A DNA stretch of 10,346 bases from positions 1 to 10,346 of the forward strand of contig JALWYT010000333.1 in assembly GCA_026992705.1 (NCBI GenBank), in the 5' to 3' direction. A program made the position numbers and the translations under genes. The DNA comes from Thiotrichaceae bacterium. GTDB lineage: Bacteria > Pseudomonadota > Gammaproteobacteria > Thiotrichales > Thiotrichaceae. A model generated the notes under the pieces. The model did not search any database. It worked only from the letters and a program-made list of their open reading frames with translations, and was not told the DNA's origin. Shown piece after piece: positions 1 through 5,509 of this stretch. Each line of letters starts with the position of its first letter. The first letter of the stretch is position 1.

Positions 1-313
1 TATTATGGGAAAATCTTTTACATAATGCCTGCATTTAAACACATAGGCAAAAATTTTCTAATGATTTAAGGCTTTATGTTATTAAGCTTTTCTCTAGTAT
101 TAACTCATTATAACGGAATGTTATCTGAGTCTTCCAATCTTTTAAATAGCCCACTAATCCAGATTACTTGTAGTAATGATAGTGATTAATTTATCCTGCT
201 ATTTTTAACTGAATATAAGCTTACTTTAACTCTAAATTTTTAAGTCGAATGAAAATTCTTAATAGATAATTTAGCACCTTCACTTTAAGGTATTGATAAA
301 AGGAATGAAATAG
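1..313. other. AT-rich upstream region of bpt, no gene seen
   Basis: I see no credible coding sequence here on either strand. Two small features are visible. A perfect short inverted repeat, ATTACT-TGT-AGTAAT, lies at 163-177 and could be an operator, but it is short enough to be chance. A GATAAT hexamer at 265-270 is a 5/6 match to a -10 box, without a convincing -35 box; it would place transcription start roughly 35-40 bp before the bpt start. The Shine-Dalgarno for bpt (AGGA, 301-304) is at the right-hand end. In many gammaproteobacteria aat lies just upstream of bpt; no aat is visible in these 313 bases. Confidence 0.5.
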
Positions 314-1027
314 ATGAAATCACTGCAAGATACTCTACGTTTATTTGCGACTTATGAACATTCTTGCCCATATTTGCCTGAAAAGAGTGCAGTAAATGCA
401 ATTGTTGACCCTAAATATCCAATGAATATGTCAATGTATTCACAGATGATTAATGATGGCTATCGACGCAGTGGTAAACAGGTTTATCGTCCTTATTGTC
501 CTGATTGCAACGAATGTATTGCAACACGCATTCCCGTTGCCAAGTTTAGCCCTAGCCGTAGTCAAAAGCGAATATGGAAACGAAATCAAGACCTTATTGT
601 GACAGAAAATCATAAAGGTTTTTCTGAGGAGTATGTCGAGCTTTATACACACTATACCGATACCCGACACGCAGACAGCGAGCTAGAGGATGATTCCGTA
701 GAAAATTTTGCCTTGTTTGTTGAAACGGATTGGAGTGACACTATTTTTTATGAATTCCGCAAAGATGAGCAATTAGTTTGCGTTGCAGCAGTTGATGTAT
801 TAGAGCGGGGTTTATCAGCGGTTTATACCTTTTTTGACCCTGATATTAGCTCTAAACGAAGCTTAGGAACCTATGCGGTACTTTGGGAAATTGAAGAGGC
901 AAAGCGATTGGGCTTGAGCTATGTTTACCCGGGTTATTGGATTAAAGAAAGCCCTAAAATGAATTATAAAACACGCTTTCATCCTATTTATGGGCGTGTT
1001 AATGGGCAATGGATTTTACTCAACTAG
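314..1027 (+). CDS. bpt: Aspartate/glutamate leucyltransferase (Bpt, N-end rule)
   Basis: This cytoplasmic enzyme transfers leucine from Leu-tRNA to the N-terminal Asp or Glu of proteins, making them substrates of the ClpS/ClpAP degradation pathway. The 237-aa protein has the usual length and the two-domain architecture of the arginyl/leucyl-transferase family. The N-terminal domain (about residues 10-85) carries the conserved cysteines Cys18, Cys62, Cys65 and Cys68 in the CPY and YCPDCNEC motifs. The C-terminal GNAT-like domain (about 100-230) contains the family blocks YTFFDP, SLGTYAVLWEI and YPGYWI, ending in the typical MNYKxRFxP motif. The ATG start is supported by AGGA at 301-304, nine bases upstream. 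The next gene follows after two bases, so the two are likely co-transcribed. The common aat-bpt-infA neighbourhood is not seen here. Family assignment is secure; Leu rather than Arg specificity is inferred from the bacterial Bpt-like form. Confidence 0.95.
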   Translation: MKSLQDTLRLFATYEHSCPYLPEKSAVNAIVDPKYPMNMSMYSQMINDGYRRSGKQVYRPYCPDCNECIATRIPVAKFSPSRSQKRIWKRNQDLIVTENHKGFSEEYVELYTHYTDTRHADSELEDDSVENFALFVETDWSDTIFYEFRKDEQLVCVAAVDVLERGLSAVYTFFDPDISSKRSLGTYAVLWEIEEAKRLGLSYVYPGYWIKESPKMNYKTRFHPIYGRVNGQWILLN

Positions 1028-1029
1028 CG

Positions 1030-1809
1030 ATGAAAAACAGACTCCTTATCAATGCTTTACTATTGCTATTGTTAGTCGGCTTAGGTTTATTTGTCTGGCT
1101 AAATCCACACACAGACAAGCCACAAAAACAGCCATTAACGCAGCTTAATGAACATGATGTGCAAGTCATTAAAATTCATCGAGCCGATAAGCCTGATATT
1201 GTTTTACAAAAACAAAAATCAAAGTGGGAAATGACCTCACCCTACTACTTCGACGTGGCATCGCATAAAGTAAAACTGCTACTCACTTTGCTACATGAAC
1301 CGATTAATGCGGAATATTCTATTGAAGGTAAAAACCTCGAGCAATATCAATTATCTCCTGAAAAAGTGAGCATTCAGTTCAATGATGAGGATAAGATTAT
1401 CTTCGGCATGTCAAACCCCATAAGCTATGACCGTTATATCCGCCGAAACAATAAGATATTACTCATCTCAGAAACCGTTTATTCAACATTAACAGCAGAT
1501 GCCGCAAGCTTTTTCAAAATCAATCTAATTCCTAAAGGCAGGCAAATTGCTAAAATTGAATTACCCAAAGGCTATCAAAGTAAAGATGACACTCCCGTGA
1601 AATGGCAATTAATTCAAGCCGTTCAAGTATTCGGCTGGAATCCTGATGAAGAGCCATCCCAAGCCGTTGTCCATATTCATTTAGATAACGGTGATACGAT
1701 TGATTATGAGATTATCCAGCATGAGTCTGAACTATGGTTAGGCAATCGCAAACTGCAAGCAAAATATCAAATTGCCGATGAAAATCGTGAGGATTTATTA
1801 CCGCGATAA
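1030..1809 (+). CDS. DUF4340 domain protein, N-terminally membrane-anchored
   Basis: The 259-aa protein has one N-terminal hydrophobic segment (about residues 4-24, rich in Leu, followed by WLNPHTDK), which should act as an uncleaved anchor with the rest in the periplasm. The body shows the DUF4340 pattern: an initial strand ending in VQVIKIHR, then KSKWEMTSP, a LLTLLHEP block, an FGMSNP/YDRYIRR block and a later IxLIPKG..IAKIELP block. The function of this family is unknown; members often sit near gliding or ABC-transporter genes, which is not the case here. I chose the ATG at 1030, just after the bpt stop codon, because the resulting MKNRLL start directly precedes the membrane segment as in typical family members. 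An in-frame ATG at 1009 would add seven residues and overlap bpt by 19 bp. No strong Shine-Dalgarno distinguishes them; translational coupling to bpt is likely. Confidence 0.8.
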   Translation: MKNRLLINALLLLLLVGLGLFVWLNPHTDKPQKQPLTQLNEHDVQVIKIHRADKPDIVLQKQKSKWEMTSPYYFDVASHKVKLLLTLLHEPINAEYSIEGKNLEQYQLSPEKVSIQFNDEDKIIFGMSNPISYDRYIRRNNKILLISETVYSTLTADAASFFKINLIPKGRQIAKIELPKGYQSKDDTPVKWQLIQAVQVFGWNPDEEPSQAVVHIHLDNGDTIDYEIIQHESELWLGNRKLQAKYQIADENREDLLPR

Positions 1810-1810
1810 T

Positions 1811-2179
1811 TTATTTTGACTTAGGTACTTTCACCATCGTTTGCCGTGCATACATAAAGCTGCCTAAATACATAAGAAAAGAAAAAAACAACATAGCTGC
1901 ACCATAGATTTCTTCTAGCGGCGTAAATAAATACCAAAAGCCGAAGCTGACATAAAATAATGATGTAAAGCTTGTATAAGCGTGGGTAGCGGTTGAGCCT
2001 GCAAAAACACCTTTGGTGAGAAAAGCCAACGGTAAAAGGAAGATGGCAAATTCAATTGGTCGGGCTAATACTTGCGTCTCCGACGGAGCTAGCCATGCAT
2101 TCCAAATAATAATCAGGAAAAACAAGCCAACTAAGCCGATAATTGCAGTGATTTGCCATGTGCGTGATTGAATTTTCAT
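1811..2179 (-). CDS. DUF2069 family inner-membrane protein
   Basis: This is a 122-aa integral membrane protein with four predicted transmembrane segments (about residues 8-28, 40-60, 66-86 and 92-111) and a short basic C-terminus. Length, the PLAFLTKGVFAG block in the second/third segments and its position after wrbA fit the DUF2069 family of small gammaproteobacterial membrane proteins, whose function is unknown. It is the last gene of the arsC-wrbA-DUF2069 string. Its ATG overlaps the wrbA stop codon (ATGA, 2176-2179), so translation is probably coupled. Its stop codon lies one base from the stop codon of the convergent DUF4340 gene, leaving no room for a terminator between them. The assignment rests on topology, length and neighbourhood more than on a diagnostic residue motif. 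Confidence 0.75.
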   Translation of the reverse strand: MKIQSRTWQITAIIGLVGLFFLIIIWNAWLAPSETQVLARPIEFAIFLLPLAFLTKGVFAGSTATHAYTSFTSLFYVSFGFWYLFTPLEEIYGAAMLFFSFLMYLGSFMYARQTMVKVPKSK

Positions 2180-2760
2180 GAGGTAACCATCTTTGCTAAC
2201 CGCTTACCTAAGGCAATGCATAGACGTTTTTCTTCATCCGATATTGCCTTGCTATTATCCGAGCCTGCAACATGACTCGCTCCATAAGGTGTTCCACCAG
2301 ATTGGGTTGTCAATAAATCCGATTCAGAATATGGCAGACCACAAATAATCATGCCATGATGTAGCAATGGAATCATCATCGAAAGCAAGGTCGCCTCTTG
2401 CCCGCCATGCAAACTAGATGTTGAAGTAAAAACTGCAGCAGGCTTATCAATCAAGCTACCCGATAGCCATTGGGCAGTGGTTTTTTCCAAAAAATATTTT
2501 AAGGGAGCTGCCATATTTCCAAAACGTGTCGGGCTACCAAGGGCTAAACCATCGCATTCCTGCAAATCATCCAAACTCACATAAGGTGCACCCGATGCAG
2601 GAATAGTATCCTCTACGGCTTCACAGACTTCTGAAACCTCTGGCACACTGCGAATACGAGCTTGCACACCATCAATACTTTCTATGCCACGAGCCACAAG
2701 GTTTGCCATTTTTTCTGTTGCACCGTGTCGGCTGTAGTACAACACCAGTATGTCTTTCAT
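2176..2760 (-). CDS. wrbA: NAD(P)H:quinone oxidoreductase, WrbA family flavoprotein
   Basis: This is a 194-aa cytoplasmic flavodoxin-like protein. WrbA-family enzymes bind FMN and reduce quinones by two electrons using NAD(P)H, which avoids semiquinone radicals under oxidative stress. The FMN phosphate-binding loop is YYSRHGATEKMA at residues 8-19. The second flavin-binding region, LGSPTRFGNMAAPLKYFLE (about residues 73-92), and the third, TSTSSLHGGQE (about 112-122), are both typical of WrbA. The GTPYGASHVAG block (about 156-166) is also characteristic. Length matches the usual 195-205 aa. It is the middle gene of a three-gene - strand operon: arsC ends 11 bp before its start, and its own stop overlaps the start of the DUF2069 gene by four bases. 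Confidence 0.93.
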   Translation of the reverse strand: MKDILVLYYSRHGATEKMANLVARGIESIDGVQARIRSVPEVSEVCEAVEDTIPASGAPYVSLDDLQECDGLALGSPTRFGNMAAPLKYFLEKTTAQWLSGSLIDKPAAVFTSTSSLHGGQEATLLSMMIPLLHHGMIICGLPYSESDLLTTQSGGTPYGASHVAGSDNSKAISDEEKRLCIALGKRLAKMVTS

Positions 2761-2771
2761 GGTTGAAATCC

Positions 2772-3122
2772 CTAAAGTATTGCTAAAACATTCTCTGGTG
2801 GACGACCAACGGCAACTTTGCCATCTTTAACAACAATAGGTCGCTCAATGATTTTGGGGAATGTTATCATGGCTTCGATTAAATCATCACGGCTTAATGA
2901 TTCATCAGCAAGCTTGTTTTCTCTATACTCTTTTTCGTGCTTTCGCATTAATTGACGCGGTTCTAAGCCCAGTTGATTTAAAATATATTTAAGCTCTTCT
3001 TTACTTGGTGGTGTTTCTAAATATTTGATGATGGTGACATCAACGCCTTTCTTTTCTAATAAACCGAGCGTCGCCCGTGATTTGGAGCAACGTGGATTAT
3101 GATAAATAATAGTATCTAGCAT
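2772..3122 (-). CDS. arsC: ArsC-type (glutaredoxin-dependent) arsenate reductase family protein
   Basis: This is a 116-aa thioredoxin-fold reductase of the ArsC/Spx superfamily. The catalytic motif is HNPRCSKSR with His8 and Cys12. Arg60, Arg94 (in ERPIVV) and Arg107 (in GRPPENVL) fall at the same positions as the oxyanion-binding arginines of the classical plasmid R773 ArsC, so the full active site appears present. At 116 aa it is the short chromosomal form (YfgD-like) rather than the roughly 140-aa plasmid form. No arsB, arsH or arsR is next to it, so a dedicated arsenic operon is not indicated; a general thiol-redox role is possible. It is first in the operon with wrbA. Translation start is supported by AGGA (3130-3133, - strand), seven bases upstream. 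Confidence 0.9.
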   Translation of the reverse strand: MLDTIIYHNPRCSKSRATLGLLEKKGVDVTIIKYLETPPSKEELKYILNQLGLEPRQLMRKHEKEYRENKLADESLSRDDLIEAMITFPKIIERPIVVKDGKVAVGRPPENVLAIL

Positions 3123-3141
3123 TGAATATTCCTATTTTAAA

Positions 3142-3147
3142 ATTATA
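3142..3147 (-). promoter_or_regulatory. Possible -10 box for the arsC-wrbA-DUF2069 operon
   Basis: A perfect TATAAT reads on the - strand about 20 bp before the arsC start, leaving a short leader that still contains the AGGA ribosome-binding site. I see no good -35 hexamer at the expected distance, and the region is AT-rich, so a chance match is quite possible. Confidence 0.3.
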
Positions 3148-3213
3148 AGATGTAATATTTCTTAATATTTACTATTCTCTAAAGTAAATAAGTTAAACAT
3201 TGAGGATTTTATT

Positions 3214-3909
3214 ATGCGATTAGTACAATGGATCGTTTTATTCGCGACTATCATATTGACTTCACAAGCTTTTGCAGTTGATTTTAAGTTCAAGGATATT
3301 AATAACCAACATCGTAAATTATCTGATTATAAAGGACAATGGACAATTGTTAATTACTGGGGCGTTCGCTGTGGTCCTTGTCGTGCTGAAGTTCCAGAGC
3401 TTAATAAAATTTATCGTAAATATCGTGGTAAAGTCCAAATTATTGGTATCGAATTAATGTCATCAACGAATCGTGATATTCGTTCTTTTATGGTACAAAA
3501 TGGCATGCGTTTTACAGTAGCAGCGACTCAACGCAGTGTTATTAGTCCACTTGGTGTTATTAGAAGTTTACCGACTAGTTTTATTATTTCACCAGATGGT
3601 AATTTAGTAAAAAAACATACAGGTATATTAACAGAACGAACTATTCGCCCTTATATTAAGCAAATACAGGAAGATCAGACATTACAACAAGACAATAAGC
3701 AAAATCAAGTCCAATCTAAAAATATTGTTATTCCACAAGTACAAACTCAACGAAGCCAAGCTAAACAACAAATGACAGCCACTCCTCAAGTACAAAAAAC
3801 TCAACCACAACAAGAATCACAAGTTACTATCAAAAAAGAAATACCTATTAAGAAGAAAAATCATGGTGATGACTTCTTAATGAATATCAATCCTGATGAT
3901 TTCTTTTAG
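3214..3909 (+). CDS. Exported TlpA/ResA-like thioredoxin-fold protein with Gln-rich tail
   Basis: This 231-aa protein is probably periplasmic. An N-terminal signal peptide (residues 1-21, MRLVQW then a hydrophobic core ending AFA|V) precedes a TlpA/AhpC-TSA-like thioredoxin domain at about 22-150. The redox motif is C53-G-P-C56 in the context WGVRCGPCR, and the cis-proline loop is SLPTSF with Pro120, so the active site is intact. Periplasmic members of this family usually reduce disulphides, for example in cytochrome c maturation, but no ccm gene is near. The tail (about 152-231) is unusual: low-complexity, rich in Gln, Lys, Thr and Val, ending in a basic KKEIPIKKKN stretch and an acidic-aromatic NPDDFF terminus. 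Start is supported by TGAGGA (3201-3206), seven bases before the ATG. It diverges from arsC with a 91-bp gap. A substrate cannot be named. Confidence 0.85.
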   Translation: MRLVQWIVLFATIILTSQAFAVDFKFKDINNQHRKLSDYKGQWTIVNYWGVRCGPCRAEVPELNKIYRKYRGKVQIIGIELMSSTNRDIRSFMVQNGMRFTVAATQRSVISPLGVIRSLPTSFIISPDGNLVKKHTGILTERTIRPYIKQIQEDQTLQQDNKQNQVQSKNIVIPQVQTQRSQAKQQMTATPQVQKTQPQQESQVTIKKEIPIKKKNHGDDFLMNINPDDFF

Positions 3910-3936
3910 TGTGGAGTGAATGACACAGTATAATAA

Positions 3937-4053
3937 ATGAGTGATTACTATGGAAAAATTAAACACAAAGATATACCTGTTGAACAATACACCCTTAAAC
4001 TGAATAAACCAGAGCTCGGCATTATTACCTTAAGCCCTGACTCTGGTGAGTGA
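3937..4053 (+). pseudogene. Remnant of a transthyretin-like C-terminal domain (paralogue of the 859-aa protein's end)
   Basis: A 38-codon open frame starts at ATG 3937, immediately after an in-frame TAA, and ends at TGA 4051-4053. Its peptide aligns without gaps to the last part of the 859-aa protein (about residues 827-855): both share G-x-IKHxxIP, then YTL, then P-x-LGII, at the same spacing. In the large protein this segment is the end of a 70-residue transthyretin-like module, and the upstream strands of that module are missing here. No Shine-Dalgarno stands at a proper distance from the ATG. I read it as the surviving 3' tail of a second copy of the large gene, left after deletion or recombination. 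A real 38-aa protein is possible but less likely. Confidence 0.6.
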
Positions 4054-4261
4054 GGTACCATTAACACTTAATGATGTAGGTAAAAATGTCAAGTTGGTTT
4101 CTATTCGAGCTTCGAAAACAAGCAATCGATCTGATACTGGTTGCAGATTTTATTTAGAAACTAAGGTATATCACCATTACTGGATATTCGGCTCCAGAAA
4201 GGAGCAGTTTATTAATAAAGTTATGGATATGCCTTGTTCTGAATGGCATGGCTGGGAGTGA
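4046..4261 (+). CDS. Orphan 71-aa protein overlapping the remnant, function unknown
   Basis: This ORF starts with GTG and overlaps the end of the 3937-4053 frame by eight bases (GTGAGTGA), the geometry of a translationally coupled downstream gene. No other start is available because an in-frame TAA lies at 4031-4033, and there is no Shine-Dalgarno of its own. The peptide has no signal sequence or membrane segment. It has two cysteines (in DTGCRFYLE and DMPCSEW) and an aromatic-rich middle (YHHYWIF), and ends SEWHGWE. I do not recognise a family. Because it follows a remnant of the large module's C-terminus, it may once have been the gene coupled to that copy, for instance a small partner or immunity protein. 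It could equally be a truncated or non-expressed frame. Confidence 0.4.
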   Translation: MSEVPLTLNDVGKNVKLVSIRASKTSNRSDTGCRFYLETKVYHHYWIFGSRKEQFINKVMDMPCSEWHGWE

Positions 4262-4353
4262 ATAACTTTCTTTGGTGGGGCATTTTGAAGTAGTAGATCC
4301 GCTTTATAAATTGGTACTGTTTTGAAAAATAGACACTAAAACCCGATGGAATG

Positions 4354-4391
4354 TTAAAGAGGGGTTTTTCACTACAAAAACCCTCGTTTAA
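4354..4391. repeat. Long imperfect inverted repeat / hairpin
   Basis: The arms TTAAAGAGGGGTTTTT and AAAAACCCTCGTTTAA flank a six-base loop (CACTAC). They pair over 15 base pairs with one extra G in the left arm and one extra G between the two halves of the right arm. Neither side is followed by a clear T-run (the - strand has TTTAAC), so it is not a classical Rho-independent terminator. It could still act as a bidirectional transcription or mRNA-decay barrier between the relic locus and the lipoprotein operon, or be part of a small palindromic repeat element. Confidence 0.5.
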
Positions 4392-4448
4392 GCAGAAAAA
4401 AGGTACAAATAGGGGATAATATTTTAGTATTTTAAATGCTTAACTTAG

Positions 4449-4580
4449 TTCGACCCCACTCCCCGGTATGGAACAGTTTCATCGTTTGTACAAACAAAGA
4501 AATATGCTACCGAGGTTTTTAAAGAAATTTCACTGAAAAAGCATGACCAGTTGGGATATTATTGCGTCATTCCTTGTTAA
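4449..4580 (+). pseudogene. Possible decayed IS5-type transposase 3' fragment
   Basis: Two overlapping frames in this stretch are open over short distances but lack a full gene. One reads MEQFHRLYKQRNMLPRFLKK from ATG 4468. LYKQRN...RF..K resembles the C-terminal Y-x2-R-x3-E region of IS5-family DDE transposases, where the catalytic Glu would be replaced by Pro. After its stop the same frame continues into SWDIIASFLVK, loosely like the end of such proteins. The alternative frame (4449-4580, no start codon) encodes 43 residues that I do not recognise. The similarity is short and from memory, so this is a weak call. Confidence 0.22.
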
Positions 4581-4592
4581 ATAGAGAATAAA

Positions 4593-4674
4593 ATGAAACC
4601 AGTCAAGCGGACTATTCATATTAACCCTATTGCTCACACTGTTAATACTATTAGTATATTTAGAGTCAGAGTAA
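4593..4674 (+). pseudogene. Possible frameshifted small membrane protein fragment
   Basis: From ATG 4593 the direct frame gives an undistinguished 35-aa peptide that runs into the end of the lipoprotein gene on the other strand. One base shift away, from 4597, the frame reads NQSSGLFILTLLLTLLILLV and then ends YLESE and stop, a textbook single transmembrane helix. Removing one A from the AAA after the ATG would join the start to this helix, which suggests a frameshifted 26-aa single-span protein or a gene fragment. Hydrophobic runs also arise by chance in AT-rich DNA. Confidence 0.2.
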
Positions 4675-4689
4675 AATTAATCACCACTA

Positions 4690-5457
4690 TCAAACACTAG
4701 GACATTGATATTCAGGATTATCCGTTACTGTTTCCCAATACATCTCTGGTGTATGTGAATTGAGCATCGAACCTGTGGGCTTGTAAGCCTCTACTCGTTT
4801 ATTTATGAGATGATAATATCCATCTTGCATTTCATAGTGGTCATAACAAATAACATCTGCACCTCGAATATTAGTTGAGTTTTCCGTATGAATATCAGCC
4901 CATGAAATAGCCTTACCTCCGGCGAATCCAGTAATTAAAATATTGTAAGCTCTCCCATCAAGTAAGCTCTTTCCCGATTGATTATTATCTTGTTGGATTA
5001 GCCAATAATTTCTAGGAATATCCTTTTTTGCTGGGCTACATTTTCTGCTTCCTTTCGTTGTTGCTAACCACTCTGCAGTTTCTATATTTCTGTCTAGCTC
5101 AACACGTGCAGCAACAAACTGGCAATTTTTCATACTCTGCCCTCTACTGGTTTTTAAAACCGATTGTTGAATAAAGTCCGCTTGTATCACCTGCAAAGGC
5201 TTTTTTATTAATCTCCATCGCTTTCTTCCTAACTTATTGTCGTAATAACTTACCCAAACGCGACCATAGCCACGAATAAGGTCATATAAGTCAACTTTTA
5301 AGCCTTTATTTAATGACGCTAAAGAACGTTTTTTATCAATTTTTTTATAGCTTGAATCATGCTTGGATTTACCTGTTGTTGCATTACATCCCTGCAAACC
5401 AGCACTTAGCAATAAAGAGATGCAAGCATAAAGAAAGATAGTTTTTTTAGTTTTCAT
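4690..5457 (-). CDS. Tandem outer-membrane lipoprotein paralogue A (last of three)
   Basis: This 255-aa predicted lipoprotein has a signal peptide with lipobox LQGC and lipidation Cys24. Asn follows the Cys rather than Asp, which favours Lol sorting to the outer membrane. The mature region has four cysteines conserved in all three paralogues: Cys112 (NCQFVAARVE), Cys140, Cys204 (ICYDHYEMQDG) and Cys252 (YQCPSV), probably two disulphides. Other shared blocks are ETAEWLATT, RNYWLIQQ, INKRVEA.KPTG.M and TPEMYWE. The N-terminal insert (about 40-95) is specific to copies A and B. Start is supported by AGGA six bases upstream. It lies 52 bp after copy B and was probably transcribed with it. I do not recognise a named family. 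Duplication next to a modular effector-like gene makes an immunity role plausible, but this is inference. Confidence 0.72.
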   Translation of the reverse strand: MKTKKTIFLYACISLLLSAGLQGCNATTGKSKHDSSYKKIDKKRSLASLNKGLKVDLYDLIRGYGRVWVSYYDNKLGRKRWRLIKKPLQVIQADFIQQSVLKTSRGQSMKNCQFVAARVELDRNIETAEWLATTKGSRKCSPAKKDIPRNYWLIQQDNNQSGKSLLDGRAYNILITGFAGGKAISWADIHTENSTNIRGADVICYDHYEMQDGYYHLINKRVEAYKPTGSMLNSHTPEMYWETVTDNPEYQCPSV

Positions 5458-5509
5458 AAGCTATCCTAAATTAGCTAACAAAATTTAAAAACAGACATGA
5501 TCAGTTAAA

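Larger units (their letters stand above)
4262..4689. other. Degenerate intergenic region without an intact gene
   Basis: This stretch of 428 bases separates the relic locus from the lipoprotein cluster. No intact gene is visible. It holds a long imperfect hairpin (4354-4391), a segment that resembles an insertion-sequence end (4312-4343), a short reading-frame fragment of possible transposase origin (4449-4580) and a hydrophobic, frameshifted peptide fragment (4593-4674). A small palindrome, ATACTA-T-TAGTAT, lies at 4645-4657. The mix of short interrupted frames suggests old mobile-element insertion and decay rather than regulation. Confidence 0.5.

Noticed and set aside
440..670. Antisense open frame of 76 codons inside bpt
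   Set aside because: It is fully covered by the clear bpt coding sequence, has no ribosome-binding site and reads as unstructured residues.
1009..1029. Upstream ATG for the DUF4340 gene, overlapping bpt by 19 bp
   Set aside because: The ATG at 1030 places the membrane anchor directly at the N-terminus, as is usual in the family; the extra seven residues add nothing recognisable.
3272..3457. 61-codon open frame in another + frame within the thioredoxin-like gene
   Set aside because: It lies inside a gene with intact signal peptide and CGPC motif; its composition is a frame shadow of AT-rich DNA.
3910..3936. Short GTGT...ACAC inverted repeat after the thioredoxin-like gene as a terminator
   Set aside because: Only four pairs and no following T-run; too weak to support.
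4446..4470. GTTCGACCCC resembling a tRNA T-loop
   Set aside because: The flanking bases do not form the five-pair T-stem, and no acceptor, D-arm or anticodon arm can be drawn upstream.
4645..4657. ATACTA-T-TAGTAT palindrome as a terminator for the lipoprotein operon
   Set aside because: The stem is all but one A-T pairs with a one-base centre and no T-run, so it cannot form a stable terminator.
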